From: a virus
Reading direction: 5' to 3' (one strand)
Length of the DNA stretch: 64,000 bases
IMG/VR virus record: IMGVR_UViG_3300042335_000796
Coordinates: 1 to 64,000 of that record
The notes beneath the pieces were generated by a model. The model was not told the origin of the DNA. It did no database searches and saw nothing but the letters and a program-made list of their open reading frames with translations. The position numbers were made by a program, and so were the translations under genes. Positions 18,901 through 25,955 of the stretch are shown here, piece by piece. Every line of letters begins with the position of its first letter. The stretch's first letter is position 1.

Positions 18901-19195
18901 AGAATTTATTTGTCAAATAGGTTCAGATGGTGTTTCTTATCCTTATGCAGTTTTTGATGATTTAAATATAATGCTTAAATTTATGGAGGCTTTTTGGCAA
19001 AATGTTTCAGGCACATTTTCAACAATAGACGCTCAAACAATTTTTGCAAAATGGAAAAGTAATTTCAATACATCTAATACTTTATCAGCTGGGGCCTTGG
19101 TTGATTATATAAATAAGAATCAGGAAGAATATAATTATTATTTAAAAGAAATTGAAAAAGCTCTTAAATTGGCAAAAGATAATTCATTGTATTAA
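12893..19195 (+). CDS. Giant baseplate hub protein (2100 aa) with possible muralytic C-terminus
   Basis: Largest gene of the window. The N-terminal 260 residues (FMPEVTIQMEDIRGRALFEK, then YPLFYLTVKGYLG) look like a beta-barrel hub domain. The middle (400-1500) is Asn-rich with no recognised motif. Residues 1600-1870 (MMSPGYVNFYNVQEVQ, FKFGCGGDNPLL, GPYHINEVRHVITPSSFRTT) look like a second hub-type domain. After a Thr/Ser/Asn linker near 1880-1905, the last 190 residues contain NNNFCGARLDVNWRGN and YPYAVFDDLNIMLKFMEAFW, weakly reminiscent of FlgJ-type glucosaminidase folds. A hub carrying a cell-wall hydrolase would parallel T4 gp5. The start ATG overlaps the previous gene by 11 bases. Confidence 0.5.
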   Translation: MVGNENILVDFDCQNLILVNPNKVVNDFGEVNDRLINHENLVFYANLECSLFPRTRLAVGSNGNYNNETISIAKVNFLKPGNKTNLTNEYLDEITGLDTVKGKGVNQIIEKTNNQSSEKYITQTVENNIDTELLGITQIEINSNLSFMPEVTIQMEDIRGRALFEKGENSPYSVFFNYPYPLFYLTVKGYLGQAIKYQLALRTFSARFDTESGNFKITVKFYTYKYNILTMLPMKTIMNVPYMYRKKYQISPTNNANLQSSANQLNQNRKPVSVITSSKGYEKVREVYSDYKSKGLIPDNFPEITIQDLLIRLENLETYILNTFTQADLIPLTDAKNYRTTLNKFEGEVILYNQVSWVNKYLNTKDFYSYNNNRIYTFKKEIVENGLISRALVELKEITNKYNEELKENKTYGLNGNYTINNKTINSSVYQKIKVNKINPLLNNKDYEESYKLRFNKNPLTNTEDFNRFVNESKVLFLSLPNNTFNSTMWFSFDGNGEFTKQIQLMNNRLDEKQQLIQKELTEILSTRLSSSDGGLGFKPSIRNILAVILANTEAFIRLMCDVHESAWEQRQNKYRLESIIGTNSTVLSSDSKDRVQIEGEELNPVYPWPQYFRETNDDNGEKYELMYPGDATVISKTKGYLYDVWPEIEFIEEFLKADVLTKDGGSLSEITPYTNAQYVVNRVSLNSIDFPTSNTIFSNKQESKFLYEIWERLYLASFYQRFNKRGAKNRIADVISESEFINIQKSLGATSPSLTQKLKNYGFNSTNYESVLYNISNNGLGESWQKYIRGDFATSYIQQEIENSFAIFDKELLDNNSNVIEPEPTQISKLQDYLLSTESNNFEFLDTVPYNNDTWYVKNLANSKTTSIAQTFNTTQTLFYNVNKKMISNFTPEMSTNEVRPVVNFNIYKIFNIDPTPTQNRLSTFYSEKTNAKMYPTEGFINYSGNVLQTTSILNTPYFINSIQEGVNNWLNGDKNPYKAAAYLFLNSLPLSTLREKYKTYTSNETTNDLDYIFATFKKYGALHKVPYAFILKYGSIWHRYKNYVENGVDILQNVFTNFSAQTNYDPIGNSLSKEYNLIINGTPKKIVAQNTTTVGATSLTEINVGFYPKLINDFSVFLRGYQIFDTYSDSDIQSQLNVTNGFNLVFGDSSSFNLDVGYDPLNINDRLRFKTWSVSLQDSLLNKTYILPSFGTNINQVLNECIVDNKLKQPIKNNPSIFNGSVRTFWSLPNYGYFNNSNIVIATPEQYLKQILTGESEQQTFILNNSDNYTNIEEIFSIFDRSALDIMETEFLNFAKSEYDFEVQGVSTSSSGTTINKIIIDSLPNNTETTYKNFQLLIKELLSVNQVSYTNSENFINSNKQSQLNNANLIIQKFIEYDVVIKNGNPANYNRKVFESFRQNTNIIDTLTYEPYIENSLPTIGGTTTLAQSVLAYPSAWKALRTYVGFSSIDGLKYSDNGSFYTDFFVDMNIEFSEKSVKELAPLIKVYATQKTKNNVINRNQFVQLIENYLNSEQEFSNLLLNSLFQKVNKNLPNVSEASISEKTTAIDSEVTKLQLWEKFKSINDSWISGYDYKQTTFLEDVLILDRANRDIGNDILIDPYKVRILLTDMNESASVFAYINSIMTKHDFVTMMSPGYVNFYNVQEVQRNSVPKIEGTLEFANNLFGTFLNVDTRKASPKLICTYIAKPSEYPNMDKNQTFRFKNDAFKFGCGGDNPLLDKLKDKQNWGLTNRVVGFNVDIGLRNQNIFYRFNVSQDLGKQTLESMEQVNRMINQANGKKVATQNVSLWNFYTTRSYECEVESLGNALIQPTMYFNLQYVPMFNGPYHINEVRHVITPSSFRTTFKGIRQQIFALPKISNYIQSLTNQIFNDLVKTTTQSVSTNPTNSNTGTTQNSPSNPIKRNTFKIDNNSSNCLRIINKKFTNYISVEESGSKLNITDVINKIKEQVTIGGNLTNSRVLTFVTIYLATYNDNVFTTWNNNFCGARLDVNWRGNLQFFFNKEFICQIGSDGVSYPYAVFDDLNIMLKFMEAFWQNVSGTFSTIDAQTIFAKWKSNFNTSNTLSAGALVDYINKNQEEYNYYLKEIEKALKLAKDNSLY

Positions 19196-19213
19196 TTTTT
19201 TTATTATATATGA

Positions 19214-19221
19214 TATTTATA
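19214..19221 (+). promoter_or_regulatory. TATTTATA element before small gene 19233
   Basis: TATTTATA begins 19 bases before the ATG at 19233, in the 37-base gap after the giant hub gene. The sequence continues as TATAAATAAAA, so it also contains the T4-type TATAAATA on the same strand. Confidence 0.3.
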
Positions 19222-19232
19222 AATAAAATATT

Positions 19233-19457
19233 ATGGATATTCAAAATAAATTGGACAGTTACTTAAATAAAACAGGTAGATATACTGAAAAAACTACAGA
19301 AAATGGATTTAAAGAGGTTTGTGATTTAGACTCTGGGAATTGTTATACTATTAGAATGAAAGACGGATTAATTGAAAGAGTTGATAATACAATTAATCAA
19401 AATAAAAAAATTCAAGTAGAAACATCAACAGGTATGAAACAACTATTAATTGGATAA
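19233..19457 (+). CDS. Hypothetical 74-aa protein
   Basis: Not recognised. It is a small, soluble, mixed-charge protein with a central segment DLDSGNCYTIRMKDGLIERV that looks like two beta strands with a turn. It begins with ATG 19 bases after a TATTTATA element and ends 4 bases before the likely start of the next gene, so the two are probably co-transcribed. The position between baseplate and ssDNA-binding genes gives no firm clue to function. Confidence 0.7.
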   Translation: MDIQNKLDSYLNKTGRYTEKTTENGFKEVCDLDSGNCYTIRMKDGLIERVDNTINQNKKIQVETSTGMKQLLIG

Positions 19458-19461
19458 TGCT

Positions 19462-20148
19462 ATGTTAAAAATTGATGAAAGAATTTTAGAAGAATTAAAG
19501 AGATATAATCAAATTAACAATTATATTTTTGAACAAGACACTGCAGCATTACCAGATGCTGAAGTTGATGCACCCTTAGATATTGCCGCACCAACTGATG
19601 CTACACAATCAGCACCAATTGATACAACTCAACCAACACCACCTGCAGATGTTGTACAACCAACACCAATTGATGTTGAATCAGACCCTGAAGTTGAAAA
19701 AGTTGATAATCAAGGAAATCCAGAAGGTTCTGAGGCGACAAGTGAAGATGGTACTGAAGAATTAGAAATTACAGATTTAGTAAATTCTCAAAATTCAATA
19801 ATTGAAAAACAAGATAATTATTTTAATCAATTGTTTAATCAATTATCAAATTTAGAAACTAAATTAGGTGAAATGGATAATTTAATTGATAAAATCAATT
19901 CTTTAGAAACTAAACTTGAAAAATATCGTCCAAAAACTCCACAGGAAAAACTTGAATTACGTAGTTTAGATTCAGGACCATTTAATCAGAAATTGACAGA
20001 TTTTTTTAATGATAAAGAGGTTGATATGGAAAAATCTGGTAAAAATGAATATGTTTTAACTGTAGATGATGTTAAAGACTTTTCAGAATCCGAAATTCAA
20101 GATACATTTGATGTAGATGATGAGGATGAGAATTTTGAGAAATTTTAA
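19462..20148 (+). CDS. Acidic coiled-coil protein, possible virion component
   Basis: A 228-aa protein if begun at ATG 19462. A TTG at 19450 in frame would overlap the previous gene and is less likely. Residues 1-25 (MLKIDERILEELKRYNQINN then YIFEQ) are helical. They are followed by a long Pro/Ala/Asp/Thr-rich disordered segment to about 95, a coiled coil around 110-150 (NQLFNQLSNLETKLGEMDNL) and an acidic C-terminus. The IFE|QDTA sequence fits the (I/L)xE|Q motif seen in other putative virion proteins here. Function unknown. The layout suggests a scaffold, internal or tail accessory protein. Confidence 0.65.
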   Translation: MLKIDERILEELKRYNQINNYIFEQDTAALPDAEVDAPLDIAAPTDATQSAPIDTTQPTPPADVVQPTPIDVESDPEVEKVDNQGNPEGSEATSEDGTEELEITDLVNSQNSIIEKQDNYFNQLFNQLSNLETKLGEMDNLIDKINSLETKLEKYRPKTPQEKLELRSLDSGPFNQKLTDFFNDKEVDMEKSGKNEYVLTVDDVKDFSESEIQDTFDVDDEDENFEKF

Positions 20149-20157
20149 GCTACTTAT

Positions 20158-20188
20158 TTGACATTTTATAATTCTATAACTATACTTG
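20158..20188 (+). promoter_or_regulatory. Possible host-type promoter before ssb
   Basis: TTG (20158-20160), 20 bases, then TATACTTG (20181-20188). This matches the Bacteroidota TTG-N17-23-TAnnTTTG promoter with one mismatch in the downstream box. The gp32-like gene starts 24 bases further on. It sits in a true 63-base intergenic gap ahead of the replication genes. Confidence 0.35.
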
Positions 20189-20211
20189 TTTAGTAACAAA
20201 ATTATAAATAT

Positions 20212-21072
20212 ATGATGTCAACATTAGATTCAGTATTAGCACAGTATGATAAGGCTAATCAAAGTAGCTCTTCAGGACCTAAAATGTCTCAAGAGGAACG
20301 GTTAAAAAAGTATTTTGCAGCAATTCTACCTAAAAATCAATCTTCAGGTCAATTGAGGATTAGGATTCTTCCAACTAAAGATGGTTCTTCACCATTCGTT
20401 GAAGCGTATTTTCACGAAATTTATGTTAATGGTGAATTAACAAAATTGTATGACCCTTCAGGAAATGATAATGAAAGGTCACCATTAAATGAAGTATATG
20501 AAGAACTTATTTCAACTGGTAAAGAAAGTGATAAAAGTCTTGCTAACCAATATAAAGCTCGTAAGTTTTATGTTGTAAAAGTAATTGACCGTGATAACCC
20601 ACAAGATGGTCCTAAGTTTTGGAGATTTAAGCACAATTATAAAAAAGAAGGTGTTTTTGATAAAATCATTCCAATTTATAAGGCAAAAGGTGATATTACA
20701 GATGCTGATAAAGGCCGAGATTTGATTTTACAACTCGTTAAACAAAAAAATCCGAAAGGGGGTGAGTATGTGGCAATTCAGACAATTATGTATGATGACC
20801 CAGCACCACTTAGTGAAGATAAAGACCAAATGAAATCTTGGTTAGATGATGAATTAACTTGGAGAGATGTTTATTCTAAAAAACCTTTGGAATATCTCGA
20901 AGCAGTTTCTCTTGGTAAAGTTCCTAAATGGGATTCAGCTCTTGGTAAATATGTATATGGTGATTCAACAACATCAAATTCTACTTTTGGGGGTAAACAA
21001 ATTAATAATGTATCTACACCAGTAGTTGACCCTCAAGAGCAGGAGGAATCTGATGATGATTTACCGTTCTAA
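20212..21072 (+). CDS. Single-stranded DNA-binding protein (gp32-like)
   Basis: A 286-aa protein, near T4 gp32 (301 aa). The N-terminal basic segment is followed by an OB-type core (SGQLRIRILPTKDGSSPFVE, then KFWRFKHNYKKEGVFDKII) and an acidic tail ending EESDDDLPF. It coats ssDNA at the fork and recruits partner proteins through its tail. The zinc site of T4 gp32 is not visible: the protein has no cysteines. The DDDLPF end is closer to bacterial SSB tails than to T4 gp32 and may bind host SSB partners. Two adjacent ATGs (20212, 20215) are possible starts. A strong terminator follows, so it may be expressed at its own high level. Confidence 0.8.
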   Translation: MMSTLDSVLAQYDKANQSSSSGPKMSQEERLKKYFAAILPKNQSSGQLRIRILPTKDGSSPFVEAYFHEIYVNGELTKLYDPSGNDNERSPLNEVYEELISTGKESDKSLANQYKARKFYVVKVIDRDNPQDGPKFWRFKHNYKKEGVFDKIIPIYKAKGDITDADKGRDLILQLVKQKNPKGGEYVAIQTIMYDDPAPLSEDKDQMKSWLDDELTWRDVYSKKPLEYLEAVSLGKVPKWDSALGKYVYGDSTTSNSTFGGKQINNVSTPVVDPQEQEESDDDLPF

Positions 21073-21092
21073 TAAATATAAATAAAATGATT

Positions 21093-21128
21093 AATAGACA
21101 TGGGTTAATTCTCATGTCTATTTTTTTT
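21093..21128 (+). terminator. Intrinsic terminator after ssb
   Basis: Perfect 10-bp stem AATAGACATG (21093-21102) with CATGTCTATT (21113-21122), extendable by G-C and G-U pairs to 12 bp with a 6-base loop, followed by a run of eight T (21121-21128). The next gene starts only 14 bases later, so it may act as a partial terminator lowering uvsX expression relative to ssb. Confidence 0.85.
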
Positions 21129-21142
21129 AAAAATAAAAATAT

Positions 21143-22147
21143 ATGGCAATTAAAAAAAATGATTTCGGTTCGATAAAAAAGAAGTTTTCAACTTCTGCTA
21201 AATATAAACCACAAAGATACTTTGATTTGGGTTCAGAGTTCTTGGATGCGGTTGGTATTCCTGGTCCAGCAATTGGACATTTAAATATGTTTCTCGGTCA
21301 TTCAGATACGGGAAAGACAACTGCAGCAATTAAAACCGCTGTTGCTTCACAAAAAATTGGTATTTTGCCTGTTTTTATTATTACAGAGCAAAAATGGAGT
21401 TTCGACCACGCTAAACTTATGGGTTTAGAATGTAAAGAGATTATTGACGAGGAAACAGGTGAACTTGATTGGGATGGTTTTTTTTTATTTAATAATAACT
21501 TCCAATATATCGAACAAATAACAGATTTTATTAATGATTTATTGGATGCGCAAGAAAAAGGTGATTTAGATTATAGCTTGTGTTTTATTTGGGATTCTGT
21601 TGGTTCGGTTCCTTGTCAAATGACATATGAAGGTAAAGGTGGTAAAATGCATAATGCAGCAACATTATCTGATAAAATAGGTATGGGTATTAACCAAAGG
21701 ATTTCAGGTTCAAGAAAGGCAGATTCTAAATATGAAAATACACTAATTATTTTGAATCAGCCCTGGGTCGAGCCAGCTGATAATCCATATGGACAACCTA
21801 AAATTAAAGCCAAAGGTGGTGAAGCAATTTGGCTAAATTCATCTTTGGTATTCTTATTTGGTAACCAAAAAAATGCAGGAACAACTAAAATTACAGCAAC
21901 AAAAGATAAAAGAACAGTTAAGTTTGCAAGTAGAACAAAAATTTCTGTATTAAAAAATCATATTTCAGGATTGGGTTATGAGGATGGTAAAATTATTGTA
22001 ACACCACACGGATTTTTAGCAGGTAAAGAAGCATCTGAAGAAAAGGCATCAATTGAAAAATACAAAAAAGAATATGCTGAGTATTGGAAAACAATATTAG
22101 GAGTTGATGGGGATTTTGATTTGAAAGAAGAAAAAGTATTAGATTGA
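21143..22147 (+). CDS. uvsX: UvsX-type RecA-like recombinase
   Basis: A 334-aa RecA-fold ATPase. The Walker A motif GHSDTGKT is at residues 52-59. Walker B is in CFIWDSVGSVP near residue 150. A LIILNQPWVEP strand precedes the DNA-binding loop region with the Gly-rich AKGGEAIWLNSS. It has the UvsX length and lacks the long C-terminal domain of bacterial RecA. It catalyses strand invasion for recombination-dependent replication, loading onto SSB-covered DNA supplied by the preceding gene. It ends TTGA, overlapping the TTG start of the nuclease gene by 4 bases. Confidence 0.85.
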   Translation: MAIKKNDFGSIKKKFSTSAKYKPQRYFDLGSEFLDAVGIPGPAIGHLNMFLGHSDTGKTTAAIKTAVASQKIGILPVFIITEQKWSFDHAKLMGLECKEIIDEETGELDWDGFFLFNNNFQYIEQITDFINDLLDAQEKGDLDYSLCFIWDSVGSVPCQMTYEGKGGKMHNAATLSDKIGMGINQRISGSRKADSKYENTLIILNQPWVEPADNPYGQPKIKAKGGEAIWLNSSLVFLFGNQKNAGTTKITATKDKRTVKFASRTKISVLKNHISGLGYEDGKIIVTPHGFLAGKEASEEKASIEKYKKEYAEYWKTILGVDGDFDLKEEKVLD

Positions 22148-23169
22148 AAAAAACATTAATAATTGACGGATATAACATCTTAAAAATTGGCGTTAATGGT
22201 GTTAAAAATTATTATCATAATAATAAGCATATTGGTGGCATCTGGTATTTCATAACAACACTTAAAAACTTTATCGAAACCTATGATTTCGATAAAGTTG
22301 TTGTTATGTGGGATGGTGAAGATAATCGAATAGCAAGGAAATTAATATATCCCAAATATAAAGAAAAAAGACCTGAAGTTATTGAGGATGATGTGTATGA
22401 AGAATCTTTTAGATATCAGAAACATAGAGTTCAATTATATCTTGAGGATATGTTTGTCAGGCAAATTGATATTAAAGGGGTTGAAGCTGATGATTTAATA
22501 GCTTATTATTGTAGTATTGCTAAAGATGAAAAAATAACAATATTATCATCAGATACTGATTTATTACAATTAGTTTCTGAAAATGTTTCACAATATTCAT
22601 TATCAGTAAAAAGATTATTTAAAAAAGGTGATAAAATAAAGTTAAAATATTATGAATTACCTATTGAAAATGTTAAAACTTATAAAATATTGTCTGGTGA
22701 CAAATCTGACAATATTGATGGAATTTATTATTTAGGTGAAAAAACTTTTGTAAAATTATTTCCTGAAGTACTTGAAAGAGTGGTAACAATTTCCGATATT
22801 TTATCAAAAGCAGAACAATTATTTAATGAGGATAAAAACAACTCAGCTATAAATAATCTTTTAACTGGTAAAACAAAAAATGGTGTTTATGGTGATGAGT
22901 TTTTTATAATTAATGAACAGTTAATTGATTTATCAAAACCTTTAATTAATGACGATGGAAAAAATATTGTAGAGATGTATTATCGTGAATCATTAGACCC
23001 AAATGGTAGAGGGTACAAAAACTTAATGAGATATATGATGGAAGATGGATTTTTTAAATTTCTACCAAAAACTGATGATGTATGGATTAAATTAATAACA
23101 CCATTTTTAAAACTAACAAGAAAAGAAAAAAGAATATATGACAAACACGAAAGAACAAGAATTGGTTAA
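22144..23169 (+). CDS. FEN-type 5' nuclease (T4 RNase H-like)
   Basis: A 341-aa protein of the PIN/FEN 5'-3' exonuclease family, which removes RNA primers and flaps. Acidic metal-binding motifs appear in the usual order: LIIDGYN (D8), VVVMWDGEDN (about 61), GVEADDLIAYY (about 115), ILSSDTDLLQL (about 138) and LSGDKSDNIDGI (about 182, the helix-hairpin-helix entry). T4 RNase H is 305 aa. Translation begins at TTG 22144, within the stop of uvsX. No in-frame ATG precedes the first strand, so a TTG start is needed. The next gene overlaps by 32 bases. Confidence 0.8.
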   Translation: MKKTLIIDGYNILKIGVNGVKNYYHNNKHIGGIWYFITTLKNFIETYDFDKVVVMWDGEDNRIARKLIYPKYKEKRPEVIEDDVYEESFRYQKHRVQLYLEDMFVRQIDIKGVEADDLIAYYCSIAKDEKITILSSDTDLLQLVSENVSQYSLSVKRLFKKGDKIKLKYYELPIENVKTYKILSGDKSDNIDGIYYLGEKTFVKLFPEVLERVVTISDILSKAEQLFNEDKNNSAINNLLTGKTKNGVYGDEFFIINEQLIDLSKPLINDDGKNIVEMYYRESLDPNGRGYKNLMRYMMEDGFFKFLPKTDDVWIKLITPFLKLTRKEKRIYDKHERTRIG

Positions 23170-23599
23170 GCTTGAATTTTTAATGAAATTGAACGATAAG
23201 ATTATTGTTCAAAGGTACTTCAATGTGAGAGAGTATAATCATGATGCAAAAAGCTCATATGAGTTATATGAATACATTAAATACCTGAAAGATGATATGG
23301 AAAAAGAATTGATTGACAGAACTGCATTATATATGCTTGAAAATATTGATGACATTATGGCTAATGAAACTATTTTAAATACTTCAATGACTGATGGGGT
23401 TGAGAATTTTAATATTTTTATTAAACATGGTGATAATATTATTATGCATAGAGAATTTAATGCTAAAATATATCCACCTAAAGTTAGGTACACTGTTGAT
23501 TTGAGACCTAAAGTTAAGGAAATTATGAAAAATCTTGTTGAAATTTTTTCATCAAAAAACTTGACTTACACATATCTTAATTACAATTTAGCTGGTTAA
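23138..23599 (+). CDS. Hypothetical 153-aa protein in replication cluster
   Basis: Not recognised. It starts at ATG 23138, 32 bases inside the end of the nuclease gene, an unusually long overlap here. It is a soluble mixed alpha/beta protein: an N-terminal strand-rich part (KLNDKIIVQRYFNVREYN), a helical middle, a repeat-like strand (NIFIKHGDNIIMHREFNAKI) and a hydrophilic end. The two parts KLNDKIIVQRYFNV and KHGDNIIMHREFNA resemble each other and may be an internal duplication. Placed between nuclease and helicase genes, it may be a replisome accessory. Confidence 0.75.
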   Translation: MTNTKEQELVKLEFLMKLNDKIIVQRYFNVREYNHDAKSSYELYEYIKYLKDDMEKELIDRTALYMLENIDDIMANETILNTSMTDGVENFNIFIKHGDNIIMHREFNAKIYPPKVRYTVDLRPKVKEIMKNLVEIFSSKNLTYTYLNYNLAG

Positions 23600-23623
23600 T
23601 TCAACCAATAAAAAAAAATATAA

Positions 23624-24997
23624 ATGAATTCTGATAAAAATTTTAATTATTTAGGTGAGAATTTTCAATTACAGCTAATCAATCAAATAATTCTTGATAA
23701 AGAATTTGCAAGAGCAATACTTGAAGTATTAAAAGTTAATTATTTTGAGAATAAATATTTCAAAATAATTATTCAAATGGTTAAGGAATATTATTTAAAG
23801 TATGATTCTTCACCATCTTTTAATACTTTAGAACAAATTTCAAAATCTGAAATAAAACAAGAATTAGCGTTAAATATTGTATTAGATACAATAAAGAAAA
23901 TTAAAGATGTTACATGTGAAGGTGTTGATTTTGTAAAGACAAAAGCTACTAAATTCTGCAAGCAGCAAGAATTACAAAAAGTTTTAGAATCTGCACAAAA
24001 ATTAATCGATAATGGTGATTTTGAGAATTATGATGTTCTTGAAAGTATGGTTAGGGATGCGTTACAAGTTGGCGATGTTAGACGAAATCTTGACAACGTA
24101 TTTTCAGATTTAGATAATGTTTTAAGCGAAGATTATCGAAATCCTATACCAACAGGTATTCAAGCATTAGATAATTTAATGAAAGGTGGTTTGGCTAAAG
24201 GGGAAGTTGGTCTTATCCTTGCGCCAACAGGAGTTGGTAAGAGTACTATTTTAACTAAGTTTTCAAACCATGCATTTAACTTGGGATATAATGTTTTACA
24301 AATATTTTTTGAAGATAATCCAAAAATTATTAAACGTAAACATTATACACTTTGGACAAAAATTAGTCCAGACGATTTATCATATAGAAAGGAAGAAGTT
24401 TTACAAAAAATTTCTGAAATTGAAGGTAATGCTAAGAATAAATTACATTTAGTAAAATATTCATCAGATAGTATGACTATGACGCAAATTAAAAATGAAA
24501 TTAGAAAGTTAATTGCTGATGGTAATAATATTGATATTGTTTTATTGGATTATATTGATTGTGTAGTTCCAGATATTCAAGGTGATGAGTGGAAGAGTGA
24601 AGGTACAGTGATTAGAAAATTTGAGGCTATGTGTCATGAGTTAGATATTGCAGGTTGGACAGCAACCCAAGGTAATCGAGGTTCAATATCTTCAGAGGTT
24701 GTTAATCATGACCAAATGGGTGGCACAATTAAGAAAGCACAAGTTGGTCATATTATTATAACAATTGCTAAAACACTACAACAGAAAGAACAAAAACTGG
24801 CAACAATTGCTATTACTAAATCAAGGATTGGTTCCGATGGAATAATTTTTGAAAATTGTAAATTTGATAATGAAATGCTTGAAATTGATACTGAAAATTC
24901 TATGACTTTTTTAGGTTTTGAAGACAAAAAAGAAGAGGAAAATAAAAATAGAATAAAAGATTTAATGGAAAAGCGAAAATTACGCACACAACAATAA
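23624..24997 (+). CDS. Replicative DNA helicase, DnaB/gp41 family
   Basis: A 457-aa RecA-fold hexameric helicase. The N-terminal helical domain (1-150) is followed by the linker helix and ATPase core. Walker A is APTGVGKST at residues 200-208, Walker B is [10 protein letters not shown] near 310, and motif H4 includes [11 protein letters not shown]4 gp41 is 475 aa. It unwinds the fork on the lagging strand and activates the primase encoded at 51397, which is far away in another cluster. The ATG follows an A-rich leader without Shine-Dalgarno. nrdB starts 8 bases after its stop. Confidence 0.85.
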   Translation: MNSDKNFNYLGENFQLQLINQIILDKEFARAILEVLKVNYFENKYFKIIIQMVKEYYLKYDSSPSFNTLEQISKSEIKQELALNIVLDTIKKIKDVTCEGVDFVKTKATKFCKQQELQKVLESAQKLIDNGDFENYDVLESMVRDALQVGDVRRNLDNVFSDLDNVLSEDYRNPIPTGIQALDNLMKGGLAKGEVGLILAPTGVGKSTILTKFSNHAFNLGYNVLQIFFEDNPKIIKRKHYTLWTKISPDDLSYRKEEVLQKISEIEGNAKNKLHLVKYSSDSMTMTQIKNEIRKLIADGNNIDIVLLDYIDCVVPDIQGDEWKSEGTVIRKFEAMCHELDIAGWTATQGNRGSISSEVVNHDQMGGTIKKAQVGHIIITIAKTLQQKEQKLATIAITKSRIGSDGIIFENCKFDNEMLEIDTENSMTFLGFEDKKEEENKNRIKDLMEKRKLRTQQ

Positions 24998-25005
24998 TTA
25001 TATAT

Positions 25006-25953
25006 ATGGAAAAAATTTTAGTAGAAAATCCGAATAGGTTTGTAATATTCCCTATTGAACATAATGATATTTGGGAGTATTATAAAAAGCATCAGTCAGC
25101 ATTTTGGACTGCTGAAGAGGTTGATTTATCTAATGATATTAGAGATTGGGAAAACTTATCAGAAAATGAAAAATACTTCATAAAAAATATTTTATCATTT
25201 TTTGCGGCATCAGATGGTATTGTTAATGAAAATTTGGCTGAGAACTTCTACAGAGAAGTTCAATATCCTGAAGCCAAGTTTTTTTATGGGTTTCAATTAA
25301 TGATGGAAAATATTCATAGTTTAATGTACTCATTATTAATTGATACTTATGTATCAAATCCTAATGAAAAAAATGAGTGCTTTAATGCTATTGATAGATT
25401 ACCTGCAGTTAAGAAAAAAGCATCATGGGCTCTCAATTGGATTAAAAATGCATCATTTGAAGAAAGATTAATTGCATTTGTTGCTGTTGAAGGCATATTT
25501 TTTTCAGGGTCATTTTGCTCAATTTTTTGGTTAAAATCAAGAGGAATTATGCAAGGTTTATGTAATGCAAATGCTTTAATCTTTAAAGATGAAAATTTAC
25601 ATTGTGATTTTGCTATTCATCTTTTAAATAACCATCTACAAAATAAGCCAAGTGAAAAAGTTATAAAAGATATTTTACTTTCAGCACTTGAAATTGAAAA
25701 AGAGTTTATTACTGAATCTTTACCAGTTTCATTAATAGGTATGAATCAAAATTTAATGAGACAATATCTTGAGTTTATAACAGATGGTTTATTAATTAAA
25801 TTGGGTTGTAATAAAGTATTTAACGTTGAGCAACCATTCAAATTTATGGAACAGATTGCAATTGAAACTAAAGGAAATTTCTTTGAATCAAGAACAATTG
25901 AATATCAAAAAGCTAAATTAAACGAAACATTAACATTTACAGAAGATTTTTAA
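25006..25953 (+). CDS. nrdB: Ribonucleotide reductase class I, small (beta) subunit
   Basis: A 315-aa ferritin-like R2 protein generating the radical used by NrdA. All six metal ligands are present with family spacing: D70, E101, H104, E162, E196, H199. The radical tyrosine Y108 lies four residues after H104, as Y122 does after H118 in E. coli. It is somewhat shorter than E. coli NrdB (376 aa), lacking mostly N-terminal sequence. It lies two bases upstream of nrdA, so the two subunits are made from one message. This allows the phage to make its own dNTPs during infection. Confidence 0.92.
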   Translation: MEKILVENPNRFVIFPIEHNDIWEYYKKHQSAFWTAEEVDLSNDIRDWENLSENEKYFIKNILSFFAASDGIVNENLAENFYREVQYPEAKFFYGFQLMMENIHSLMYSLLIDTYVSNPNEKNECFNAIDRLPAVKKKASWALNWIKNASFEERLIAFVAVEGIFFSGSFCSIFWLKSRGIMQGLCNANALIFKDENLHCDFAIHLLNNHLQNKPSEKVIKDILLSALEIEKEFITESLPVSLIGMNQNLMRQYLEFITDGLLIKLGCNKVFNVEQPFKFMEQIAIETKGNFFESRTIEYQKAKLNETLTFTEDF

Positions 25954-25955
25954 AA

